This document shows, piece by piece, positions 11,817 to 24,300 of a stretch of 33,584 nucleotides of DNA. The notes below the pieces were generated by a model that had not been told where the DNA came from, ran no database searches, and saw nothing but the letters and a program-made list of their open reading frames with translations. The DNA is from Elysia marginata. Its lineage: Eukaryota > Mollusca > Gastropoda > Plakobranchidae. The stretch is taken from NCBI GenBank assembly GCA_019649035.1, contig BMAT01000071.1, positions 282,841 through 316,424 of the forward strand, written 5' to 3'. The stretch's first letter is position 1, and the number at the start of each line of letters is the position of its first letter. The translations under genes were made by a program, and so were the position numbers.

Positions 11817-12347
11817 TCAGTTCTGTGCTTCATCATCTTTGCTGTCAGCGGAGCCAGATCCTTCAGATGCTATTGATGGCGAATGTTTGCTATTTAAATC
11901 TTCATCTGTTGATTTTGTGACATCTTTCCGTGATGAAGGTGAAAGCTCGCCATTCTGTTCACTTGTCTTTGATGACTGATTGTTGTTCTGCTCTAACTCA
12001 GCCGGCACCTCAGATTTTGCGTCGCATTCCTTTTCTTCGGACGCTGGGGCACACTCTTCCACCTTCACCTTCTCAGCTGAATCTGGCCCTCCCTGTTGTG
12101 TGGGTGTTGTTTCCTTTTCCTCCCGACACCCATCAGACTTGGAAGCATTGGCTATTGAGGCACGCTGTGTTTTGTTGAGGTTTTCTTTGTCGTCTGTTTC
12201 TTGACCCTTAGCATCTGTCGCATTTTGCGAGAAATCAAGATTTGAACCTGGTGAGACCGTTTCAGTCTTTGACACATCCCGAGGGGCGATTTCTGACAGT
12301 GGAGCCGTTTCTTCAGCCTTCTCCGATGAATCTTGCATAGATTCATT
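11817..12347 (-). CDS. SRA gene, last coding exon: acidic disordered tail, residues 279-454
   Basis: One 531-nt exon with acceptor TTTAAAATAAG, phase 0, ending in TGA. It encodes 176 residues rich in Glu, Asp, Ser, Thr, Lys and Asn (for example [17 protein letters not shown]) with no hydrophobic core and no cysteine pattern. In UHRF1 the equivalent position holds a linker and a RING finger; here there is no CxxC series at all. A highly charged disordered tail is typical of nuclear proteins. The 3' UTR and poly(A) site are not defined: no AATAAA was found on this strand between 11287 and 11816. Confidence 0.75.
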   Translation of the reverse strand, partial: NESMQDSSEKAEETAPLSEIAPRDVSKTETVSPGSNLDFSQNATDAKGQETDDKENLNKTQRASIANASKSDGCREEKETTPTQQGGPDSAEKVKVEECAPASEEKECDAKSEVPAELEQNNNQSSKTSEQNGELSPSSRKDVTKSTDEDLNSKHSPSIASEGSGSADSKDDEAQN

Positions 12348-15300
12348 CTTATTTTAAAGAAGGAAAAAAAAAAGGATAAATTAAAGATATGAGATAACCT
12401 GTCCAAGTTTTTGCAGGAATTGATTCATTTCATCATTTGCAATAGCAGAAAGAAAAAAAAACCCAAGCATATTTGAATTTCATTTCAATAACAAGAAAAA
12501 ATTGACTCTGCAAAAAAGTTATTTTCAAGCAATTTTTTAAGCTTCACAGCAGTGAGACACTGTATACCCTCCTTAAAATTCAAAATATTTTAATTTTGCT
12601 GGTATCTATGTTGGATCATACGCTGATCAGAGAAAGCAAGAATCTACCTGTACGAAACTCCACGGCGAAGCAGCCTGATCAGGACATCGTTTCAGAGCAA
12701 ACTTCCAGACGCCGTAACCAGACAGGCCTGTCGTGAACCAAAACTTCTCCACAGTGTAGATTCCTGGGGGAACAAAAATGTGTGAAAAATATAAGGCTGC
12801 CAGGAAGAAAACGATTCATATGTCTTGCCAGTCCAAATGAGTCTTAAGTCAAAATTGGAAGGTAGTCATATATTGATCACAGAAAAGCTTATTTTCTCTA
12901 CTTTCAAATACAACAAACAGAAGCTCTATCACACTTCTGTATGAAGTTATAACCATTTGAAGTCGGCAGGGTTAGGACTTGTAAAATTTCAAAAAGGGGA
13001 GAAAATTGCATTGAAAGTTTAAACAACTATACAGGTGTAAAGGCCTAAGCAACCATACCAATTAAAAATAAACACACAAAACGTGGAATTCAATATCAAT
13101 CAGGTGTTGACAAGTGTTTTTAAACGATTTTATTGTCAATATCTGAAAAACAAAATTTTTTACTTCTGACCACCTACATAACTTTTAAAGCCTCCATCTC
13201 AAAACTAGGCCTTTCGACTTATAACTCATTAGGACAGAATGCGAGACATATGTGTACGGGTACAGAGCAAGTACAGTGGAATCCGCGAGAAGTCAACTCG
13301 CTTGAAGTCAACTCTCGGTTAAAGTCAACACCTCGCAACGGTCCCGTTTTTTTCCTTCTTTATTAAAGTAACTTCTTTTCGCATTAAGTCAACAGCTTCG
13401 GACCTATTTTCGCTTAAAGTCAACACCTCGTGGTCCAATGGAAAGATAAAGAGAGACCCCAGATGGGTCTTGATAGAGACAAAGAGGAATAGCGGAGGTG
13501 GGTGGGCTGGCGCTCTTTGTTTCCAATCATGATTCAAGACACAGCGTGCAGCGCTNNNNNNNNNNNNNNNNNNNNNNNNNNNNNNNNNNNNNNNNNNNNN
13601 NNNNNNNNNNNNNNNNNNNNNNNNNNNNNNNNNNNNNNNNNNNNNNNNNNNNNNNNNNNNNNNNNNNNNNNNNNNNNNNNNNNNNNNNNNNNNNNNNNNN
13701 NNNNNNNNNNNNNNNNNNNNNNNNNNNNNNNNNNNNNNNNNNNNNNNNNNNNNNNNNNNNNNNNNNNNNNNNNNNNNNNNNNNNNNNNNNNNNNNNNNNN
13801 NNNNNNNNNNNNNNNNNNNNNNNNNNNNNNNNNNNNNNNNNNNNNNNNNNNNNNNNNNNNNNNNNNNNNNNNNNNNNNNNNNNNNNNNNNNNNNNNNNNN
13901 NNNNNNNNNNNNNNNNNNNNNNNNNNNNNNNNNNNNNNNNNNNNNNNNNNNNNNNNNNNNNNNNNNNNNNNNNNNNNNNNNNNNNNNNNNNNNNNNNNNN
14001 NNNNNNNGATTTTTCACGATGTCACAGAAATTCCCGATTTCGTGGGTCCGACCGTTGGGCAATATGTTGCAACCCCCCCTCCTCCCCATGAAAATGGATA
14101 AAGTCAACCTCGCTTAAAGTCAACAATTTTTTTCGGTCCCGAGGTGTTGACTTTATCCGGATTCCACTGTAGTTACTGTGAAAAAATTGAGACCAAAATA
14201 TTGATTGAACAATTTCAAGACAGGCCTGCCTTTTTAGACAAATTTATTGAAACTTAAAGGGCCAATTTTCTTCTTTTCATGTTTGTTTAGTATAATAGTG
14301 AGCATTTCTAATTCTATGTTTTATGTGTACGTCAGAAGACCAAAATTTGGAACTAAAAACAAAAATTCATAACATGTAAATGAGTGTATCGGTATTGGAA
14401 ATATATTTGACATTTTACAACAACAGTAAACGTCCTGCTGAGACTTGAATTTTTACTGAAGATAATGAAAGACAACTGAATTAGGAATGGGATTAGGGCG
14501 CAAATTATCTTCCTGTTGCAAACTCCCTCTTTGAAGCCAATTGCTTAGCAACGCGACCAGACAGCCTCGCTGGCTTGGACAAGCAGGCAGCGTTCTCATG
14601 GTACATACTTTTTGCGGGTGTTGTGTTCACGCGATAGTTTGTCCTTCTAAACATCGTCGGATTGTTATGAATTTTGGCATACATTCAGATGAAATAGTGA
14701 TCTCTCACGTGGTTGTTTTGTTTACAATGTGCGGTTCATAGAATCCGAGACAAGAGTTCATAAAGTTGAAGACCGTTGTTTCGTTTCCTATGGTCCGTTC
14801 ACTCCGATGATACTTTGAGCTGTATTCTAGGAAATATGCTTTCGTTACAACGTAACTGTGTCGCCACAGAGCAGCGCCACTAATGCCCAGCAGACCACTA
14901 CATTTGAAAGCCACTTTTAACCTATAAGTAGGGAGTTGCAAGCGCAAAATCACAGATTCAAGAATTGCCTGTTGCTGGGTACCCATTTTACAGGTGGATG
15001 GACTGAGGAAAATTAGGGTAAATTGCTTTCCCAAAGCAATTGCAACATGGCATGGTTGGGAATCGAACCAGCAACCTCCAGATCTCAAGTCTGACGTGCG
15101 AACCACTCTGCCACGCTGCCCTCATGACTTGTGCCTGATATAGCCTGGTCACATCAAAATTAGTTTCTAATATAATGTTTTCTATACAAAACTGCATATA
15201 ATTATAAAGATATATAAAGCTTAAGAAAAAAAAAGAAAGAAAGAAGAAACAACAACCATCATATCTGTAACCATCTTCTGGGGCAAACTGGCTGCTCAGC

Positions 15301-18300
15301 TTGTAGCCTCTGATAACTCTCACAGGGTTTTTGGTCTCCACACTTCTGCTCAATGCCAGGTTTCCACGGGTCAACGTTTGATCTTTGGACTGAGGGGCTG
15401 TTCTCAAGTTCTGGGGGTAAACATTTTAAATGAACTGTTAGTGCATATTATTTACAAGGATGATATATAAATTACAAGATCAAATTTGAAAAAACTATTT
15501 GCAGTTGAAAAACACCACACCAGAAATATTGTAGGCATGAAGTTAGATATTTTAGTCACCAGTTCCTCAAATGTCATAAAACAAAATTGTGAAGTGGACT
15601 AAAAGAGGTTTAAAAAAAAACAAGTGGGCCAAGTAACTGTATTTAATTACTAACTTAAGGACGGCTGAGCTAATATGTAAGGAATGCGAAATCGTTGAGC
15701 AGATACTTCCAGATTGAGGCAAATTCTCAAGAGACATTAGTGTCACAACTAGTTGCTCTAGAGATAGCCCAATTTAAAGAACATTTTTTGTCCATCCACA
15801 TACTTTTTTATACCAGTAATAGGAAACAAAGTGAAGGTAAATTGGACAACAACAGCCAACCAGACACAGGTGGAAATTTCTTCTGATAATTTTTTAGACT
15901 GACAAGGATAATACAACAATCTAATTGCATTCAACCTATTTGGAAAGTGAAGTTTGTAAAAACAGAAATTTTGAGGTCAGAAAATCGTAATTAAGAGAAC
16001 AAAAGTGTAGGTTTTAGTCTGTGATACCTTTGGCTTTGCTTTGGTGCCTTTGAGATCTCTACCACCTGCAAATTTAGTATAAAAAAATGTTTTAACAATA
16101 GCAAGAGATTTCAGTCGTGAATTTTTCAAAAAAATAAAGTCTTTTAGCTGAAAGCACATGTACTTGCGAGAAAAGTTATAGAAGCAAAAAATTTAGTGAC
16201 TCAATTTAGTTACATTGTGCAATCTAGTACTCTTTGTACCATAGAATTAAAGGCAGTTTTATTTCGACAAAGAGAAGAAAAGGTTCAATAATAAAAATGC
16301 AAACATTTGGACACATATGTAAAGGTTTTAACTAAACTATGATATTGAAACCAATATGAATGACATCATAAAGGAGTGAATTACTCTCTAGATCTCTTTT
16401 TCTCAGATTTCTTTACTTCTCGCTGCTTGGCTTGTTCATTAGGGAGGCTTAAGACACAAGTATATGAGACTAATTTTTGGTCAGAGCCGTTTATCTACAA
16501 AAATTTATTATACAGCAAAAGATTTTTTATTTTGGGAAAATTAAAATATCTCAGGCCACACAAAAACTTAAGTTATAATTATACAACTCGAAATGGACGT
16601 CAAAATTTTGACTAAGACTTGTGCCTCATTTACCCTGGGAGACTCACAAATAAGAATTCTAAGACACAACACTGACCTTCTCCAGTGTACGTGAAACAAT
16701 CTCCTAGGTCTACATCATCTTCATAACCTCCAGACAGAGCGATGGAGTAAGCTCCGTCCTGCCCGCCATGTATTCCCGCAACAGTAGGGCTGTAAATGAC
16801 ATGTTAATACATGGTAATAAAAAAGCAGACTTAAAACCCATTACTCCGTGAAAAAAAAACCAATACAATCTAAATTGATACATAAAAACGCTTCATCTTT
16901 ATTTTGCACTGCCTTCTTCATTTACAATAGAGTTAAGTAAATGCATGGTTAAAGGTCAGTGCATGAACTTCCCCAAAAGCAATTGCTAAACTGCTAACTT
17001 AGAAATCTGCCCATTAGAGAAAATTCATTTTTATCTTAAAAGCTGAGAAATTGCATTTTTAATAGCATAACAAAGTACTAATTCATGCTGCCTATTTTGA
17101 CAACACGTCTTCAAGGGTTATGTCTTTCAATTTTCAAAATAATACAATAATTATATCCCCAGAAGAAAATTTGGGCAGTAATGTAAATGACATCCAGAGA
17201 CATGATTCACAAACTTAGGGAGCAAGCTAAATTTTTTAGCTTATATGCTAATTTTTTTTTCGACTCACCGATGAACCCCATCCCTGGAGCATTCCATGCG
17301 TGTAGCCCATTCATTGCCAACTTCAACACCTTCAATGTATGAAAACAAAACGGAAACCATTATTAAAGTTACCAAAGTTCTTCAAAGAGCTAGACTTTTG
17401 GATAAAACCGCTTCCACGGTTTTGAGATATTCTAACAAAAACAAAAAAAACAAGAGATTTCTATAAGGAACTTTTTTCTTTTAGGCCAAAAGGCAACTTC
17501 CTCAGCTGTACCTTAATGTACTAGATCCAGCCCTTTTTCATAATTTTAATAACAGATCATCAAAAAAAGTTCACAGAATGGATCTACAACATAGGTGACA
17601 CTTGGTGTAGACCAGCACATCATAATCCCTTTGATGACCTAAGTGATGTGACGTAGGTTACAGAAGCCAACACTTCCTGATGCTAACTAAGAGATAGGAT
17701 GCTACAAACTTAAATTCATTGTTTTCTGCTGAAGAGCTTCTGTATCTAGTAATTACACTTTCTTTTTCAACTCTAGTATGGACCTTGCCAACAACAATAT
17801 ATGTCTCGCATTCTGTCCAAATCAGTCGTAAGTCGAATGGCTTAGTTTTGAGAAATAGGCTTTTAAAGTTTAGTGAGTGTTCAGAATCAAAAGAATTTTT
17901 TTTTAGAAATTGACACCAAAACCATTTTTAAACAGTTTTCACACTAAATTCATATTGAAATTTCAAGTTTTATGTGTTTGATTTTAGTTGGTATGGTTGC
18001 TAAGGCCTCAACACCTTTTAAGTGATCTAAATTTTAAATGCTATTTTCTGCCTTTACTGAAATTTCACAAGACCTAAACTCAAACGGCTACAGCTCCATA
18101 GAGAAGCATGATAGAGCTTTTCTGGGTTTTTATTGCATTTGGAAGTAGAGAAAATAAGCTTTTCTGTGATATTAATAATTAATCTCTGACTACCTTCCAG
18201 TTTCGACTTAGGACTAATTTTGACTGCCTGCAAGACATGTAAAACACCTAGAGCTATTCTCTGTTGGAACAGGCACTCTATAATAGCTGTTGTTATACTT

Positions 18301-21300
18301 TGAAATGTATACAATAAACCTGCAGGTGTTCTATTTACAGTCAAACCTGCCTGAGACGACCACTGAAGATCAATGACGATTGTGGTCGTCATGGACAGGT
18401 GGTCCTCTTGGGCAGAATACTTATGTAGAACTGTAACAATACAGTTTATTTCAATTCTCTTTTAATGTAGCAAACAACTTTCCCTTCTGAGTTCCCATTT
18501 GTCAAGCCAGTTTCGGCATTTGATTAAACAATGACTTTTCAACGCAGTGGCATTTCTACTTTCCATAACTGGGAATTTCTAATCCAATCTGTGGTTATCA
18601 AGATCAATCGCATCTGTCCCGCCGCCTATGTTGACAGACTTGATAAACTGGCGACCAGTTGTCTATGATTGTCTCTTAACCACCACTACCTGGCTCTACC
18701 ATATTGCTAGCACTGCTAAACAAGCTAACCCTCTTGTAGAGACGGACCACAGGTAAACAACAAAGCACGAGGGAGGAGGGGCACGCAACAAAGCACGAGG
18801 GAGGAGGGGCACGCTTTTGTCGCGCCTTGTCTCCACCTGCACGCGTATCGGTTTCACCGTCACGGTGGCTGGCCATCTGGTAACCGCAGGCCACTTTGTT
18901 TGTAGGTTTACATCACAGGTAAACAATTACATGATTGTATAAGCGTGAAGTAAGGAGGTATGAAACTAACAAATTTGCACTTGTCCGATTAAGATTGGTC
19001 GTCCTCGGGAGAGTTTTTTTTACAGAGATTATATAGAATAGTGTAAGAAAAAAGCTGCCCGCGGTCGCGTTGGGAAGGTGGTCGTCATGCAGAGTATAAA
19101 AATATAGAAAAAACGCAAGGGAGTCATAGTAAAGTGGTCGTCAATACTGGTGGTCTTCTCAGAGAGGTGGTCGTCAAGGCAGGTTTGATTCTATAATCAA
19201 ACGAACTTACCGGTGATGTTTGATTGGAACTTTGTCGACTCCATGAAGGAATGGATGGGTCAAACCAGATGTCACGAGGCTTCAGGCTTTAACGTGGGAT
19301 CAGTGACAGGCACGACTCAAGTAATGGGACAAACGTGAGGAGGGTACCACAAATAATGATGCACAATGGTGCGAACAATTTTGAAAGGAAGGGAGGGCGT
19401 TTGAACCATCCATTCCTTCATGGAGTCGACAGAGTTCCAATCAAACATCACCGGAAAGTTCATTTGATTATAGAACTCTATCTCCCCCACTCCGCAATGG
19501 AATGGCCCAAACGAGATTTTTAAAGGTCGTGGCTGTCACATGAATCAAAAGTAGGAAGTTCTGTAGCTTTAAAGCGAAGACGCCAGTCATAATTCATGAT
19601 TATTGAGCTGAAGCTGCGTTCAGCACAGCTCTAGAAAACTTGCTTTCGGCCCTGGACTGCAATGGGCGTTTATAATATCGGGCGAAGGTGCAAGTAGATT
19701 TCCACCCTGCTGACTTCAGAATAATGTCTATGGGTACTTGGCGCGAGTGAGCGAGGCTCGTTGATGCTGCTCTTGTGGAGTGTGGTTTGTAGCGCTGCGT
19801 ATCGATGCCTGATAGCTGTAGCACCTGTTTGGTCTATCGACGTATAGTGTCTCTAGATACACCCTTGTAGGGTTGATTGCATTGTACGAAAAACTGGTCG
19901 GATTGCCGTAAGGGTTTGGTACGTTTTAAATATTCCTTGGTGTAAAGAACTGGACAGAGACGCCTATCCACTGGATATGCGCACAGAACCAGATTATGGA
20001 CGTGATTTCAAGGTTTGCTAGTTTTTAAAAGTTGTGATATTTTAAAATAGATGTGGCTATGTTTCACAGTCATGTTTTTAACACAGCAAGCCATAATAGT
20101 TTGGCCCCGATGGCCTGTGGCGAGGAGCATTAACGTGAGCAATTTCATACTCGATTGTTTCAGAGATAAAGTAGCAGCAGGTGCCCATGATTTTAAAAAT
20201 CTTAACACAGTTTCTGGATTCCAAACGGAGGGTGGTGACGGTAGTTGTGGGCGCAAATTAAACACACCCTTCATAAATCGTCTGATGATAGGGTGGTGCC
20301 CAACAGTGTGTTCGTAGGAATGCGACGAAATGATACTTAAGCTAGATACAGCAGATCTAGCGGAGTTTAAGGCACTGTAGCTTAGGCCTTGATCATATAG
20401 ATTCTGCAGAAAGGCTAACAGGTCCATTGGATTTACTGGAAGGGGATCCTTTCCCCATTGAGAACAAAAAAGCACCCACTTTTGGAGGTGGCAAGCATAT
20501 TGTTTTCTTGTTCCCCACCGCCATGAAGAAATGATAACACTGATCGATATCAGACAGTAAATGAATAAAACAGTTATTCTCATTCATAACGAATGCTTTT
20601 ATAGAGAGCAGGGCCGCTTTAAGTTCGAGACAGTTTATATGCAATGCCTGCTCCTCCTTAGACCATAAAGCACTGGTTGTGACCCCATCACAAACTCCGC
20701 CCCAGCCAGATTTACTCGCGTCAGCGGTTATGTTAACAGGCGGTGGGCGCGGGGAGGGCAGAACAGGAAATTTATCCGCATGATCTCTCCACCATTCTAA
20801 GTCCTCTCGCATTTCGGACGTTATACAAACGGTACTATTATAGTTACCCAAATTTTCCTTAAAAAAGGCATTCTTTTGAATTTCCGATAGTTTACAAAAG
20901 ACTGTACCATATCTGTTGCCAGGAGTAAGATCGTTAAGTTTTAAAGTTATTTCAGCAAGGTCACGTATAGACATATGGCTCTGAAGAAGAATTGCCTTGA
21001 TTTGATTTTTTATTGCAATTACTTTCTTATCTGCTGGTTGCACGGACATATCGATGGAATTTAAGGTAAATCCAAGATAATTGATCTGATGTCTCGGAAT
21101 AAGGCTGCTTTTATCTTCGGAAACGTGAAAACCTAATTTCTTCATCAATGACAAAGACTGAGATGTAGCTTTCTCGCAAGAGTCAAAAGAATCATGTACA
21201 ATGAGTGCGTCCTCAATATACATCATAATTTGCACATTCTGCTCACGTAGAGTTGCTAAAATCGGCTTAGTTAGTTTAGTGAATATTCTCGGAGAGTCTT

Positions 21301-24300
21301 TATAACCCATAACTAAACAAGTAAACTCATATAGGTCGCCTCTATGCAAAAACCGAAAATATTTACATACGTCTTTTGCCACAGGAATAGTGTAAAAGGC
21401 ATCTTGTAAGTCAATAAACGTAAAATAACATCGTGACTCATAATAAGAATTGCGTCTTTAAGGGTATCCATCTTAAAATGAGTGTGCACAATAAACTTAT
21501 TAAAATGTTTAAATTGAGAATCACTCTATAAGAACCGCTAGAATTCTTCCTCAAAAATATATTCGAAATATACTGATCATTATCTGCAACAGGAGTCTTA
21601 AGGATCACACCTTTACTAAGCAATGTCTTTATTTCCTTATCTATCACTTCTAGTTCCTTCAAAGACCATCGAAATTCTTTAGGGTAAGAAAATTGTCTAG
21701 GTCTTATCAAAAAATTTGGCCTTACGAACTGTATGTGTGTTAATACCCATTTATCACGAGTTAGATTCTGCAACTCATGTACAAAGTTTTTCGCATTGCC
21801 CCCTTTAAACTTATTGCAATCTCGTTTGCAGGTATCAATAGGTTTACTAACCGTAGCATTGGTACTAGTAGTACTAGAATCACAGACAGCACTCGTTAAT
21901 GCTGTTGGCCGGTCTGACTTGACCCCTTGTGGTGTGACCGGTTGCCCCCCTTCCTTTGCATGGGATTGTGAGGATGACCTCTCAATTGTCTCCCCCCTCT
22001 CTGTAGCACCATGGGTCTGGATGGGGGAAACATCCGACCAGATGCGTTTTTTGGGCCTCCTTTGAAGGCGCCGCGCGATGATGAGGAGCGGGGCGTGTGA
22101 GGTGAAACCGTATGTGTGAGCTTCATAGTCTCGCCCATTGATTTTATGGTTTCACCCAGGGAGTCCCCAAACAGATGAGTGTTAGTTGCATGCTCAGTCT
22201 GTTTGCAGAGCTTTTTATACTTATCATTTATTGGTTTGATTGCTTCCCTTTGACGTTGATTGAGGTCAGCGTAGACAGCTGACCCGAGTCGTAGTTGGTC
22301 TGCGACCAGCAACCTCAGGAGTGTGTATGGCGTGGTTGGACTGGATGTTTTGTCACTGTATAACAGATCCATCATCCTCGCTGATATTGTCATCATAGTC
22401 ATAACCATGCTTACTGTTTTCTGGGAGTTTAAATCCCTTGTACGGGCGAAATTAGGAAGCATCTCCCACAGTTCGACGTTCATTTTTGGAGTGACTAGAT
22501 TTGGAATGTTTGCCGGTGGTGGGTAGTTGGCAACCACTTCCTTGACCTTGTCACGATGAGCAACGGTTAACATGCCTTTGTTGACAATATCGGCAATTTT
22601 ACCGTTCAGTTTTTCTCCTAACTGCTGATCTTGGAGGAAATATTCCTCCAAGTCAACGAGCGCTTCCTCTAGGTCATCATCCTGCCCTCCCTCACTCCTC
22701 TCGTTTTCGTCATCGCTGCAGGTGGCAGTGAGTTCGTCGAATACATCCCACTCTGTTACAAGGGAAGATGTAAACTTACTGGGAGAGCCTGGGCCGCTTG
22801 ACCACTGTCTCTGTCTCGATTGATGGTGCGGGCGGAGAAGGCAGCGGGGCGGTGGAGGGGGAGGGTTGAGTAAATGAAAGGCTCTGGCCTTTGAGGAGCA
22901 ATTCGCTCAGTTGTGCAAATTGTCTCTCTTGTAGGTTAAGCATTAGGTCCGCAAATTGCTGAAATTGACACCCTGACACCCCTTTCCCAGTGGACTCACC
23001 CTGGTCTGGTAGCAAGGGTGTTGAGGGGATGTGAGATTTCCTCTTGCTGGTGTCGCTATCCCGTCTCCAATTTTTCCCTACAACTTTATCTTTGTTGTGT
23101 TTAGTTTGAAGGGGCGCCGAGCTGCTACCTTCAGTAGCCATTGAAATGCTCGGAACTGGTGGTGCACCTTTTCCTCCCTTTTCAGACATAATGAGGCACG
23201 GAAAAGAAAGCTTAAAATTAACTAGTAGCATTAACAAGATCCTTAAAGGAAATTAAACTGCCCTCTGCGAGGAACAGTGCAACTACCCTCTGCGAGGAAC
23301 AGTGCAACTACCCTCTGCGAGGTGTAGTGGTAATGCCGACCTCCGCGAGGACCGGGAATGAGTGCTCGTCGAGCTGAATAAATCCTCTGCGATTGCAAGA
23401 GGACCACCCGTTGGGTGTGATATGGTATAAATGCAATTTATACACAAGAACAAAACTAAACAGATAGAGAAATATAATCCGCGTTATGAAGAAATAAACA
23501 ATAATCCTTAGAGAATCCACAAAGCACGTCTTAGCACTGAAAGAAGCCAACGTAAACTGAAGCCTTGTGACATCTCGTTTGGGCCATTCCATTCCGGAGT
23601 GTGGGAGATAGAGCTGTATTTTTTAACTTTACCTTATCTATAATTAAAGTGGGGCCGCAGAAATTTGTTGACTTAAACCATTATAAAGATATAAAGAAAT
23701 ACAGAATGGGACTGTGAAATAGTGTTGACTTTAAGCAAGAGTTTCCGTTAAAGGTGTTGACTTAAAGCGGATTCCACTGTACTTGCAAATTCACCTGGAA
23801 TTGGGCCATAAAAATTTGGTCTGTCTGCTGGAGTTCTTGGAGTCTGTTTTTCTGCCTCGTCAAGCTCCTCATATGTTGAACCAAAATCTAGGCCTTCTCC
23901 AGCCACCTGAAAAAGAAAGAAATTGTATGAGACATTTTGTCCCAAATACATGAAGATTGTTGCCTTAGAGATTCTATTCAGGGATGCCAAATGGTATTGG
24001 GGGAAAGCTGAAAAATGAGCCAAGCATTGCTTCTCACCTAAAGAATGCCATAGACACAATTAATGCAATATTTATGCTCTTTTGGGTAATAATTTAAGAA
24101 TGGGTATTACAGACCTGCCACTCCCCAAAATGGAAGATCAGTATGATTGAGCTAAAAAATCAGTATTCGGAGATAAAAAATCTGTATGACCATGTACCGG
24201 TTCTCACAAACTCTGACACTTTTTTTTGAGTGAAAGCACTAACAGTTCAATTTTATTGCAGTCATCGTCATTTAAATTGTCTAGAAAATAAAATAATGGT

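Noticed and set aside
13325-14107. Open frames of 200-260 codons
   Set aside because: They run through the 452-N gap and lie inside a MITE.
15054-15115. Possible tRNA gene
   Set aside because: A and B boxes are present, but the sequence continues into a SINE body and the arms do not form a clean cloverleaf by eye.
18676-18926. Open frames with PPS/CFV repeats
   Set aside because: They come from a 28-nt tandem duplication inside a MITE.
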